Origin: FEN-1250 sp039918615
GTDB taxonomy: Bacteria; Gemmatimonadota; Gemmatimonadetes; Gemmatimonadales; Gemmatimonadaceae
Assembly (NCBI GenBank): GCA_039918615.1
Contig: JBDSHG010000024.1
Location: forward strand, 12,622 to 76,621
Direction: 5' to 3'
Length of the DNA stretch: 64,000 bases
In this document: in pieces, positions 16,846-25,102 of the stretch
Layout of the letters: each line of letters starts with the position of its first letter
Numbering within the stretch: the first letter of the stretch is position 1
Made by a program: the position numbers and the translations under genes
The notes under the pieces: generated by a model
What the model was told of the DNA's origin: nothing
Seen by the model: only the letters and a program-made list of their open reading frames with translations
Database searches by the model: none

Positions 16846-17817
16846 ATGACGAAGCCCAGGGTCGTCATCACGCGGAAGATCCCGGCTGCGGCCGAGGCGC
16901 GCGCGAAGCAACTGTTCGACGTCGTGTTGAATTCGGATGACAAGCCGCTCGACGCCGCGGCGCTGGCCAGGGTGATGCGTGAGGCGGACGGGCTGCTGCC
17001 GTGCGTCGCCGACAAGATCACCGCCGATCTGCTCGCGACACCCGGGCGCACGGTGAAGATCGTGTCGAACTATGGAGTCGGCTACAACAACATCGATGTC
17101 GTGGGGGCGAAGGAGAACGGCGTCGTGGTCACGAACACGCCGGATGTGCTCACCGAAGACACGGCTGACCTCGCGCTCACGCTGATGCTGGCGACGGCGC
17201 GGCGCGCCGGTGAGGGCGAGCGCGAGGTGCGCGGCGGCAAGTGGACTGGCTGGCGTCCGATGCACATGCTCGCGACGCAGGTGCACGGGAAGACGCTCGG
17301 CCTCATCGGCATCGGGCGCATCGGACGCGCGGTGGCGAAGCGCGCGCATCTCGGATTTGGGATGAAGATCATCTACCACGATCCGTATCCGCTCAGCGAT
17401 GCCGACACGAAGGTGCTGAACGCCGAGCGGAAGGCGAGCATCGAGGCGGTGCTGAGTGAGAGCGACTTCGTGTCGCTGCACTGCCCGGCGACCCCCGAGA
17501 CGAGGCATCTGATGAATGCCGGGCGGTTCGGCCAGATGAAGAAGGGGTCGATCCTCATCAACACGGCACGTGGCGACGTCGTGAACGAGGCCGATCTGAT
17601 CGAGGCGCTCAACGCGGGAACGATTGCGGGTGCGGGGCTCGATGTCTTCGAGAGGGAGCCATCCGTGCCGGCGGCGTTGATCGCGATGGAAAACGTGGTG
17701 CTGCTTCCGCACCTGGGGAGCGCGACGCTGGAGGCGCGCACCGCGATGGGGATGCGCGCGATCGACAATCTCGAGGCCTTCTTCGGGGGCACGGCGCCGC
17801 GCGACCGCGTCGCCTGA
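16846..17817 (+). CDS. Hydroxypyruvate / glyoxylate reductase (D-2-hydroxyacid dehydrogenase)
   Basis: A 323-residue NAD(P)-dependent D-2-hydroxyacid dehydrogenase. The dinucleotide-binding motif is GLIGIGRIGRAVAKRA near residue 148; catalytic residues are Arg in NTARGDVVNEADL (about 234), Glu in LDVFEREPSVP (about 263) and His in LLPHLGSATLEAR (about 282). Such enzymes reduce hydroxypyruvate to D-glycerate or glyoxylate to glycolate. The operon position between malate thiokinase and PEP carboxylase favours hydroxypyruvate reduction in the serine cycle. ATG 16846 comes one base after the mtkB stop. Confidence 0.9.
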   Translation: MTKPRVVITRKIPAAAEARAKQLFDVVLNSDDKPLDAAALARVMREADGLLPCVADKITADLLATPGRTVKIVSNYGVGYNNIDVVGAKENGVVVTNTPDVLTEDTADLALTLMLATARRAGEGEREVRGGKWTGWRPMHMLATQVHGKTLGLIGIGRIGRAVAKRAHLGFGMKIIYHDPYPLSDADTKVLNAERKASIEAVLSESDFVSLHCPATPETRHLMNAGRFGQMKKGSILINTARGDVVNEADLIEALNAGTIAGAGLDVFEREPSVPAALIAMENVVLLPHLGSATLEARTAMGMRAIDNLEAFFGGTAPRDRVA

Positions 17818-17879
17818 CCGCAGTGGCAACTCGCGCGCACTTCCGCGCACCGCCGGCGGTTCCGATTGGAGCAACCGCG

Positions 17880-20555
17880 ATGGAGCTTCCGACGCCCGAG
17901 TCGGGGGCGGAGCGACTGCTCGTCGAGATGTTGCGGCAGGTCGTGATGCTGCGAGCGCCGGAGTCGGCGGCGGTGCTCGAAGGCGGGAAGATAGATGGTA
18001 ACAGTTCCGGTGAGTCGATCGCGCGCTCGCTGCAAACCGTCGGGCTCCTCTCTCAGATTCTCCCGATCGCCGAGCTGCACGACGCAATGGATGCGCGGCA
18101 GCGCGTGGAGCGCGAGCGCGGCTTCGAGTCCCTCACGGGAACGTTCGCGAAGGTGATCGCCGAGTGGAAAGCGCTCGGCGTGCCGGCGGATACGGTGCGC
18201 GAACTCCTGCGCACCTTCCGCGTGATCCCGACGATCACCGCCCATCCGACCGAGGCGAAGCGCGTCACGGTGCTCGAAAAGCTGCGCACGATCTACGCGC
18301 TGCTGCTCAAGCTCGATGGTCCGCTGGTCACGTCGCGCGAGCGCGCGCTCTTCGGCGAGGAGCTTCGCACGGAGCTCGATCTCCTCTGGATGACCGGTGA
18401 GCTCAAGCTCGAGAAGCCGACGGTCGCGCAGGAGGTGGCGTGGGCGCTCCACTTCTTCGACACCACACTGTTCGGCCTCGTCTGGCTGCTCCACGATTCG
18501 CTGGCGCGCGCGCTGGCCGAGTCGTATCCCGGCGAGCATTTCGATCTCCCCAACTTCGTGCAGTTCGGCTCGTGGGTAGGAGGCGACCGCGACGGAAATC
18601 CGAATGTCACGAACGAGGTGACGCGAGCGGCGCTCAAGGAGTATCGCTCCAAGTGTCTCCATCGATATCAGCGACGCGTGGCAGAGCTGTCACGTGAGCT
18701 GAGCATCTCGGAGCGGTCGACGAAGTTCACCGACGAATTCAAGCAGGCGCTCGCGCGCGCGCTCGAGGCGAGCAACGATGGCGAGCGTCTCGCGGCGCGC
18801 AATCCCGGAGAGCTCTGCCGGCAATGGCTGAGCGTCGTGCAGCGGCGGCTCGCGGCGACCGTGGACGAGAGTCAGCGTAAGCGCGGTGGCGAGGGGCTGA
18901 CAGCGCCGCCGTATGCGACCGCTGACGATCTCGTCGCCGATCTCAAGACGCTCGAGCGCGCGCTCATCGATGCGGAGTGCGGCGCGATCGCGCGCGCGAC
19001 GGTGGTGCCCGTCCGGCGCGAGGTCGAAGCGTTTCGCTTTTCCACGGTACGACTCGATGTGCGCCAGGGCTCGGGCGCATTCAACTCGGCAGTCGAGGAG
19101 CTTCGCCAGGCGCGCGGCGCGACGGAGGGCGCGTCGTGGGTCCGCGATGCGCTCACGCGTCCGATGCGCGAGGGCGAGGCGGGCGTCACGTCGGAGGGGG
19201 CGAAGGAGACCTGCGCGATGTTCACGCTCGTGCGCGAGCTGCGGAAGAGCATCGACCGGCGCGCCTTCGGGAGCCTGATCATCAGCAACACGCAGAGCGC
19301 GGCGGATGTGCTCAACGTGTATCTGCTCGCGAAGGAGGGCGGGCTCTTCCACGATGCCGCCGGCGTCGAGAGCTGCACGCTGCCCATCGTGCCGCTCTTC
19401 GAGACCATCGAGGATCTTCGCCGCGCGCCGGCGATCATGCGCGAGCTCTTCAGCGTGCCGGTGGTGAAGCGCAGCGTGCGCGCCCAGGGTGGCGTGCAGG
19501 AAGTGATGATCGGCTATTCGGACTCGAACAAGGATGGCGGCTTTCTCACGTCGAACTGGGAGCTGTACCAGGCGCAGAAGAGGCTCGCGCGCACGGCGCA
19601 GGAGTGCGGCGTCGAGCTTTCGTTCTTCCACGGTCGCGGCGGATCGGTGAGCCGGGGCGGCGCACCGACGCATCGCGCGATCGCCGCGCAGCCGCCCGGC
19701 ACGATCCGCGGGCGGATGCGGACGACGGAGCAGGGCGAGGTCGTCTCGTTCAAATTCGGCTACCGGAACGCGGCGTTCTATCAGCTCGAGCTCCTGGCAT
19801 CGAGCGTTTTGGAATACTCGCTGCCGAGCGATGAGGCGGTGCCCGTGCCGGGGCTTGGGGAGGCGATGGAAGCGTTGAGCGGCGCGGCGTTCGCGGCCTA
19901 TCGCGGCCTCATTCAGCATCCGGGGCTCATTGAGTACTACACGGCGGCGACGCCGCTCGAGGAGTTGCAGCTGCTCAACATCGGCTCGCGTCCGGCGCGC
20001 CGCGGAGGGACACGATCGCTGAGCGACCTGCGTGCGATCCCGTGGGTGTTCGCGTGGACGCAGAACCGGCACCTCGTGCCGGGGTGGTACGGAGTGGGAA
20101 GCGCGCTCAACTCCTTCCTCAGTGTGCGCGGCGAGCGCGGCGAGGCGATGCTGCGACGGATGTTCGCCGAGACGCCGATCTTCCGCCTCATCATCGACGA
20201 GGTGGAGAAGACGCTGGCGCAGGTCGATCTCTCGCTCGTGCGCGCGTACGCGAGTCTGGTGCCCAACAAGCTCGCGCGCGCGGAGGTGCTCGCGCTGATC
20301 GAGGCGGAATACGAGCGCACGGTGACGGCGGTGCTGCATCTCACGGGTGAGGAGGCGCTGGCCGAGCGCTTCCCGCAATTCCGTAGGCGCATGACGCGGC
20401 GGCTGGGGATGCTGGAGCGCGCGCACTATCAGCAGATCGAGCTGCTGCGTCGCGTGCGGGGGAAGCAAACCGAGGGTGCGGAGCGCGAGGACGATCTTGC
20501 GGCGCTGCTCTTGTCGATCAATTGTATCGCGGCGGGATTTGGGACTACGGGCTGA
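17880..20555 (+). CDS. ppc: Phosphoenolpyruvate carboxylase
   Basis: An enzyme of about 891 residues that fixes bicarbonate onto PEP to give oxaloacetate. Key blocks: VIPTITAHPTEAKRVTVLEK with the catalytic His (about residue 120), GSWVGGDRDGNPNVTNEV, GYSDSNKDGGFLTSNWELY, and the glycine-rich loop FFHGRGGSVSRGGAPTHRA. The C-terminus ends SINCIAAGFGTTG; E. coli Ppc ends AGMRNTG, so the Asn that helps bind the inhibitor aspartate is Thr here. The ATG at 17880 has a GGAG eight bases upstream; a GTG at 17823, five bases after the previous stop, is an alternative. It is the last gene of the serine-cycle operon and closes the route from glycerate to C4 acids. Confidence 0.93.
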   Translation: MELPTPESGAERLLVEMLRQVVMLRAPESAAVLEGGKIDGNSSGESIARSLQTVGLLSQILPIAELHDAMDARQRVERERGFESLTGTFAKVIAEWKALGVPADTVRELLRTFRVIPTITAHPTEAKRVTVLEKLRTIYALLLKLDGPLVTSRERALFGEELRTELDLLWMTGELKLEKPTVAQEVAWALHFFDTTLFGLVWLLHDSLARALAESYPGEHFDLPNFVQFGSWVGGDRDGNPNVTNEVTRAALKEYRSKCLHRYQRRVAELSRELSISERSTKFTDEFKQALARALEASNDGERLAARNPGELCRQWLSVVQRRLAATVDESQRKRGGEGLTAPPYATADDLVADLKTLERALIDAECGAIARATVVPVRREVEAFRFSTVRLDVRQGSGAFNSAVEELRQARGATEGASWVRDALTRPMREGEAGVTSEGAKETCAMFTLVRELRKSIDRRAFGSLIISNTQSAADVLNVYLLAKEGGLFHDAAGVESCTLPIVPLFETIEDLRRAPAIMRELFSVPVVKRSVRAQGGVQEVMIGYSDSNKDGGFLTSNWELYQAQKRLARTAQECGVELSFFHGRGGSVSRGGAPTHRAIAAQPPGTIRGRMRTTEQGEVVSFKFGYRNAAFYQLELLASSVLEYSLPSDEAVPVPGLGEAMEALSGAAFAAYRGLIQHPGLIEYYTAATPLEELQLLNIGSRPARRGGTRSLSDLRAIPWVFAWTQNRHLVPGWYGVGSALNSFLSVRGERGEAMLRRMFAETPIFRLIIDEVEKTLAQVDLSLVRAYASLVPNKLARAEVLALIEAEYERTVTAVLHLTGEEALAERFPQFRRRMTRRLGMLERAHYQQIELLRRVRGKQTEGAEREDDLAALLLSINCIAAGFGTTG

Positions 20556-20602
20556 CCCGTGCGACGACCAGAGTGAGGACCACTTGCGCATCCGCATGGC
20601 AT

Positions 20603-20617
20603 GTTGTATTTAACAAC
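20603..20617. promoter_or_regulatory. Candidate operator upstream of the ArsR-type regulator
   Basis: GTTGT-ATTTA-ACAAC is a perfect inverted repeat with a five-base spacer inside an AT-rich pocket 30 bases before the ArsR-family gene. Such short AT-rich repeats are usual ArsR-family sites. Autoregulation is an inference. Confidence 0.35.
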
Positions 20618-20646
20618 TACGTTATTTAAGCTAAAGGTTAAGTACG

Positions 20647-21015
20647 ATGACCGTTGACCATCTCAGCACCACCTTCGCCGCACTCGCCGATCCCACGCGC
20701 CGAGCGATCCTCGCCCGGCTCGCCTCCGGCGAATCGACCGTCAACGAGCTCGCCAAGCCCTTCGCCATGAGCTTGCCGGCCGTCTCCCGCCACCTCAAGG
20801 TGCTCGAGCACGCCGGCCTCATCTCGCGCGGCCGCGATGCGCAGTGGCGCCCAGCCAAGCTCGAAGCTGCGCCGCTCGAAACGGCCTCGGGGTGGATCGA
20901 GAAATACCGGCGGTTCTGGGACGACAGCTTCGACCGCCTCGATCTCTACATCATCGAACTTCAACGCCAGGAGAAGGCCAATGCGCGCAACAGGAAAAAG
21001 CGCCACAAGCGCTGA
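20647..21015 (+). CDS. ArsR/SmtB-family transcriptional regulator
   Basis: A 122-residue winged-helix repressor. The helix-turn-helix region reads LADPTRRAILARLASGESTV, then NELAKPFAMSLPAVSRHLKV as recognition helix, then LEHAGLISRGRDAQWRPAKL as wing. No metal-binding CxCxxC is present, so it is not an arsenic or cadmium sensor of the classical type. It belongs to the subgroup that is routinely paired with an SRPBCC/AHSA1 gene, as here; the two overlap by 35 bases. The C-terminal tail is very basic. Confidence 0.9.
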   Translation: MTVDHLSTTFAALADPTRRAILARLASGESTVNELAKPFAMSLPAVSRHLKVLEHAGLISRGRDAQWRPAKLEAAPLETASGWIEKYRRFWDDSFDRLDLYIIELQRQEKANARNRKKRHKR

Positions 21016-21493
21016 GCCGGACTCGAAGACGCTCGAGCTCACCATCACCCGCATCTTCGACGTGCCGCGTGATCTCGTGTGGAAGCTTTTCACCGAGCCC
21101 GAACATCTGATGAACTGGATGGGGCCTCGCGGCTTCACGCCGATGCACTTCACACAGGACGCACGCGTCGGCGGCAGATGGCGTGGCATGCTCCACCCCG
21201 ACACGAACAATCCGCACACGCAGAAGGATCTCTGGCAGGGCGGCGTCTTCGAGGAGATCGCCCCACCCGAGCGCATCGCCTACACCTTCGCGTGGGAAGA
21301 AGGAATGAGCGGGAACCCCGCCACAGAGACGCTCGTCACCCTCATCTTCGCCGACCGGGGCGAGAAAACAAGGCTGACCTTCACCCAGCGCGGCTTCACT
21401 TCCGAGGGCGAGCGCGACGGCCACATCGGCGGCTGGAACAGCGCCTTCGACAAGCTCGACAACTACGTCGCCACGCTCGACGAGGGCGAATAG
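20981..21493 (+). CDS. SRPBCC (AHSA1-like) domain protein
   Basis: A 170-residue START-like hydrophobic-ligand-binding fold protein. It begins its domain at LELTITRIFDVPRDLVWKLF, has LMNWMGPRGFTPMHFTQDAR, GGRWRGMLHPD, and the closing helix GHIGGWNSAFDKLDNYVATL typical of the AHSA1 family. The ATG at 20981 has AGGAGA seven bases upstream and lies within the end of the regulator gene. The ligand is unknown. The pair is likely self-regulated. Confidence 0.87.
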   Translation: MRATGKSATSAEPDSKTLELTITRIFDVPRDLVWKLFTEPEHLMNWMGPRGFTPMHFTQDARVGGRWRGMLHPDTNNPHTQKDLWQGGVFEEIAPPERIAYTFAWEEGMSGNPATETLVTLIFADRGEKTRLTFTQRGFTSEGERDGHIGGWNSAFDKLDNYVATLDEGE

Positions 21494-21535
21494 CCATAAG
21501 CGGCGGCCTTTCGGAAGCGCGCCTCGCTCGCCTGC

Positions 21536-21781
21536 ATGGCGTCAAGGTTGGCTGCGTCGACCGCGGCGAGCTTCGGAATGTCCGTCGTCACACAAATGAG
21601 CGACTATTCGGGAACCGTCGGAACATTCGGCTGGGATGGCGGATTGGGTACCAGCTGGTACTGCGATCCCCGCGAGAGTATGATCCGCATCCTGATGACC
21701 CGGGTGATGTGGGCCTCGCCGGCCGGGACGCGGGTATCCTCCGACTTCGCGACCGCTGCGTATCAGGCGATCGCCGACTGA
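21536..21781 (+). pseudogene. C-terminal remnant of a beta-lactamase-family serine hydrolase
   Basis: The frame from 21536 to 21781 encodes FGWDGGLGTSWYCDPRESMI near its middle, then MTRVMWASPAGTRVSSDFATA and AAYQAIAD at the end. The GWDGGLGTSW block is the KTG-equivalent region and C-terminal strand of class C beta-lactamase-like hydrolases, and the final helix also fits. The catalytic S-x-x-K and Y-x-N regions, about 300 residues, are missing, and the sequence upstream of 21570 does not match the family. This is a 5'-truncated gene fragment that fills most of the gap between the SRPBCC and MATE genes. Confidence 0.6.
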
Positions 21782-21835
21782 TTCGCAGACGATCTCAGAC
21801 TCCGCACACATGCCGCCTAGCAGCGTCTCCGCACC

Positions 21836-23299
21836 TTGACCGACTTCGCCGCCCCGACGCCGCACGTCACGTCGGACGACAAGCCGGCTCCCGCTGCGCC
21901 CGCGGGCCGCAAGTACGATCGCTCGATCGTAGAGGGCCCGCTCGGTCCCGCGGTCTGGAAGCTCGCGTGGCCCACGATGCTCACCAACATCATCGGCGGG
22001 CTGCAGGGGATCATCGACCACATCATGGTCGGGCATCTCGTTGGCTTCGTCGGAAACGCCGCGATCGGTGTCTCCTATCAGATCTTCATCATGGTGATCG
22101 TCTTCATCTCCTCGCTCTTCACGGGGATGAGCGTGCTCGTGTCGCGCTTCGCGGGCGCCGGCGAGGAGGCGAAGGTCAATCGAACGGTGTATCAGGCATT
22201 TCTCACGGCGATAGGCATGTCGCTGTTCGTGATGGCGCCCGTCGGGCTCTTCTTCGCATCGCCACTGCTCGACATGGTGAACGCCGCGCCGGAGGTCAAG
22301 GTGCAGGCGCTCCCGTTCCTGCGCATCATGTTCACCTTCAGCACCGGGCTACTCCTCTTCTTCATGCTGAGCGGCGCCCTCCGCTCCGCCGGAGATGCGC
22401 GCACGCCCATGATCCTTGGGCTTACGATGACCGCACTCAACATCGCGTTCAACGTGGTGCTCATCCGCGGGCTCGGTCCGATCCCCTCCTACGGCACCGC
22501 CGGCGCGGCGATGGGGACCGTCTCGGCGACCAGCATCATCGGGATCTACTCACTCTACAGGCTGTGGAAGGGCGGATGGGTCGTGCAGTTCCCGCGTGGA
22601 CTCGGCTGGGGTCCGGACTGGACCATCATCAAGTCGCTGTTCAAATTCGGACTCCCCACGGGCATTCAGGGAATCGCCATGAACGTCGGAGGCGTGCTGA
22701 TGCTCTCGTTCATCGGTTCACTGGCGCAGAGTGCAGTCGCGCAGGCGGTGTTCACCGTCTCGTACTCGGAGCTCTTCTCACTCATCACGTGGACGTCGAT
22801 GGGGCTCATGGGCGCCGCGTCCGCGATGGCCGGCCAGAACCTCGGCGCCGGGAAGCCTGAGCGCGCGATCCAGTCGGTGCACATCGCGGCGCGCGTCGCG
22901 GTCATGACGGCAGCATTCGTCGGCCTCTTCTTCTTTTTCTTCCCGCGCCAGCTCCTCGCGGTGTTCGGGATGCACGAGCCCGCGGTGATCGAGCTCGGCA
23001 CGCAGCTGCTACGTGTGCTCAGCTTCTCCGGATTGTTCATCTCGGTTGCGCTCACCTACACGGGAGCGCTGCAGGGCACCGGCGACACCAAGAGCCCGCT
23101 CTACATCTCCGTCGTGTCGCAAGTCATCATCCCGCTCGGCATCTGCTTCACGATCCGCCACACGGGCACGCTACAACCGATCCACATCTGGATCGCGATC
23201 CTGATCGGCCATGCAACGCGATGCCTGCTCAGCGTGTGGAGATTCAATCAGGGCAAGTGGCGCGGGATCCGCGTGGACATCGCCCCGGCAAAGGCTTAA
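21836..23299 (+). CDS. MATE-family multidrug/cation efflux protein
   Basis: A 487-residue polytopic membrane protein with about twelve hydrophobic segments in two halves. The first half starts LGPAVWKLAWPTMLTNIIGG and contains IDHIMVGHLVGFVGNAAIGV; the second starts FGLPTGIQGIAMNVGGVLML and contains GQNLGAGKPERA, the MATE repeat motif. It should export cationic drugs or metabolites using an Na+ or H+ gradient. The start is taken as TTG 21836, because no ATG or GTG precedes the first helix. About 30 N-terminal residues are polar and low-complexity. Confidence 0.9.
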   Translation: MTDFAAPTPHVTSDDKPAPAAPAGRKYDRSIVEGPLGPAVWKLAWPTMLTNIIGGLQGIIDHIMVGHLVGFVGNAAIGVSYQIFIMVIVFISSLFTGMSVLVSRFAGAGEEAKVNRTVYQAFLTAIGMSLFVMAPVGLFFASPLLDMVNAAPEVKVQALPFLRIMFTFSTGLLLFFMLSGALRSAGDARTPMILGLTMTALNIAFNVVLIRGLGPIPSYGTAGAAMGTVSATSIIGIYSLYRLWKGGWVVQFPRGLGWGPDWTIIKSLFKFGLPTGIQGIAMNVGGVLMLSFIGSLAQSAVAQAVFTVSYSELFSLITWTSMGLMGAASAMAGQNLGAGKPERAIQSVHIAARVAVMTAAFVGLFFFFFPRQLLAVFGMHEPAVIELGTQLLRVLSFSGLFISVALTYTGALQGTGDTKSPLYISVVSQVIIPLGICFTIRHTGTLQPIHIWIAILIGHATRCLLSVWRFNQGKWRGIRVDIAPAKA

Positions 23300-23430
23300 C
23301 TGTCTCGACAGCCAACCGCCCGGAGTGTCTATCTTGGTGACGGTGGAACGCTCACTGCGTATCAGATCAGCAGTAGTGTTCTGTCAGCGAAGCACGGGAG
23401 CCGTTATTTCTAGTGTTGATGGAGAGCGCT

Positions 23431-23895
23431 ATGTCATGGTCTCGCAGCTTCGCATGGCAGTTTCTATCGATGGTCGGATTCGCGGCTCTTTCGTGCGCGC
23501 ACGCCCCGACCGATCCAGGTCCAGGTAAACGAGTCGTATTTGAGATTTCCCGTCAGGACTATCGAAGCGGCGACAGCGTCCCGATCGTAGCTGTGAACCT
23601 GAGTTCTCTTACGCTCGAATATCCATCCGGCTTTTGCCCGATGTCTTTGGAATTGCTCGATCAAGGGACATGGGTTGTTGTGCCGCCCCCATCTCAGAAT
23701 TCTGGATGCGCACTGTCGGTTGCTTCATTGGGGCCGAACGAGAGTGTGCCTTTTTTCTTCGTACGACCGAACGACCTCGCGGCGGGAACGTACCGGATCC
23801 TGATTCCTTCGCCAACAACGGATATCTCAAATCCTGCTTTGGCTGAACCTCCACTGGCGACGCAAGACTTCACGGTCAGCGCCGGTGGGCAATAG
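23431..23895 (+). CDS. Lipoprotein with Ig-like fold, function unknown
   Basis: A protein of about 154 residues with a lipoprotein signal: hydrophobic FLSMVGFAALSC with the modified Cys at the end of the lipobox A-L-S-C. The mature part is beta-rich (VVFEISRQDYRSGDSVPIVA, then PFFFVRPNDLAAGTYRILIP) and looks like one immunoglobulin-type domain, similar to the small Ig-like domains common in environmental bacteria. Two cysteines in the mature part could form a disulfide. The ATG at 23431 follows GGAG by seven bases. The gene is less GC-rich than most of the window, as is its neighbour. Confidence 0.6.
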   Translation: MSWSRSFAWQFLSMVGFAALSCAHAPTDPGPGKRVVFEISRQDYRSGDSVPIVAVNLSSLTLEYPSGFCPMSLELLDQGTWVVVPPPSQNSGCALSVASLGPNESVPFFFVRPNDLAAGTYRILIPSPTTDISNPALAEPPLATQDFTVSAGGQ

Positions 23896-23994
23896 TTGGA
23901 ATCGCGTCGACATTCATCTCAGCTGATCTCCGCAAATCGTCGCGATTGTCGGAGATCATTTCGTCTGGTCGTTGGTCTCGCCTGTAAAGCTTCC

Positions 23995-24984
23995 ATGTCA
24001 CTGAAGCTCATCGCGCTGCTAGCGACCGCGGCGATGCCACAGGCTCTCGCCGCCCAAGCCGTGCCTGGCGTAGCGGTCCAGGGCGAGAATGATGGACTCG
24101 ACCTCTGGCTTCCAAAGATCAAGCGTCCGGATGGCGAGTACACCAACGGTCTCCGCGTTTCCATGACACGTAGCGTTGCGCCGCTGTGGGGCCGCTTCGT
24201 ACACGATGCGACACCATGTAATGGAAGTGAGGTTGCCTCCCAGCGCTGCCTCACGACCGAGTTTGCTATCGCGCAGCAGATGTACACACCGTTCAACGCT
24301 GAGAACAACCCGCGACCGATCGATCGTCCATTCGCGGGATGGCTGCATGCGGATGTCACGGCTGACGTGGTCTCGACCTCTCGGCTTCGCTCCCTCAAAC
24401 TCACTGCTGGTTTTACGGGCCGCGCCACACTCGCCGAAGACGTACAGAAAGCATTTCATCGGGCCGTCGGCATATCGACCGCCGACGGATGGCAGTATCA
24501 ACTCGGCTTTCGTCCCGCCGCCAGCCTCACTTACGTCGAAAAAATTCGCGCGGTGCTTGCTACGCTGCGAGGGCGCGCAATCATCGACGCTCAACCATCG
24601 TGGAGCGTGCAGGGCGGCAACTCGCGCACGGACGCGTACGCAGAGATGACGGCTCGTCTCGGCTATCATCTCTCGCATCCGTGGAACCTCGCCTCTCGTG
24701 TGCGAGAGGGCGCGCACTCATTCGGTATCTGGATTTATGGCGGTGTTCGCGGGACCTTCGTCGCGTATGACCAGACGCTCGACCGAAGCTGGAGCAGGCA
24801 TGATACCACTTACTCCGTCCAGCGAGTTCCATGGGTCGGGAGCTATCAATTTGGCGTCACCGCTCGACGCCACTCCCTGACAGTCAGCTTCGGTGGTGTG
24901 CGCGACGAAAGGGAGTACAAGACGGAATTCGCCCCACATTCCTACGGCTCTCTCACCGTCACCGTAGATCGCCTCCTTCACTGA
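23995..24984 (+). CDS. LpxR-like (DUF2219) outer-membrane lipid A deacylase
   Basis: A 329-residue secreted protein with signal peptide MSLKLIALLATAAMPQALAAQ. The mature N-terminus carries ENDGLDLW and then DGEYTNGLRVSMTR, matching the N-D...Y-T-N-G block that holds the calcium- and substrate-binding residues of LpxR. The block DRPFAGWLHADV also fits. The rest is alternating beta strands consistent with a 12-strand barrel. LpxR removes the 3'-acyloxyacyl group of lipid A. I chose the ATG at 23995 because it starts the signal peptide; the frame is open upstream. It may be co-transcribed with the lipoprotein before it. Confidence 0.75.
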   Translation: MSLKLIALLATAAMPQALAAQAVPGVAVQGENDGLDLWLPKIKRPDGEYTNGLRVSMTRSVAPLWGRFVHDATPCNGSEVASQRCLTTEFAIAQQMYTPFNAENNPRPIDRPFAGWLHADVTADVVSTSRLRSLKLTAGFTGRATLAEDVQKAFHRAVGISTADGWQYQLGFRPAASLTYVEKIRAVLATLRGRAIIDAQPSWSVQGGNSRTDAYAEMTARLGYHLSHPWNLASRVREGAHSFGIWIYGGVRGTFVAYDQTLDRSWSRHDTTYSVQRVPWVGSYQFGVTARRHSLTVSFGGVRDEREYKTEFAPHSYGSLTVTVDRLLH

Positions 24985-25000
24985 GCACTTCGGCACAACT

Positions 25001-25042
25001 GACACAAACGGACAACTACATTCGCCGTTGTCCGATTGTGTC
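25001..25042. repeat. Intergenic hairpin, 16-base arms
   Basis: GACACAAACGGACAAC at 25001-25016 pairs with GTTGTCCGATTGTGTC at 25027-25042 with one mismatch; the loop is 10 bases. It lies 16 bases after the LpxR-like gene and before the convergent response-regulator gene. It has no T run, so it is not a classical terminator. Its ACGGACAA core links it to the repeat family described at 59459-59620. Confidence 0.7.
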
Positions 25043-25056
25043 CGCTCGATAGGTCT

Positions 25057-25095
25057 GTGCCCGTATCTCAATTGTTAGTGCCAGTCTCGCGCGTA
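25057..25095 (+). repeat. Dispersed repeat half-copy (GTATCTCAA-TGTTAGTGCC type)
   Basis: The stretch containing CCGTATCTCAATTGTTAGTG and the following CC-AGTCTCGCGCG closely matches the left arm and the start of the loop of the large inverted repeat at 59459-59620. It sits in a convergent gene junction, like the other copy. Confidence 0.6.
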
Positions 25096-25102
25096 CGAAC
25101 CT

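Noticed and set aside
18690..20597. Very long open frame antisense to the PEP carboxylase gene
   Set aside because: It is a composition artefact of GC-rich codon use: Arg/His-rich, no domain, fully antisense to a clear ppc.
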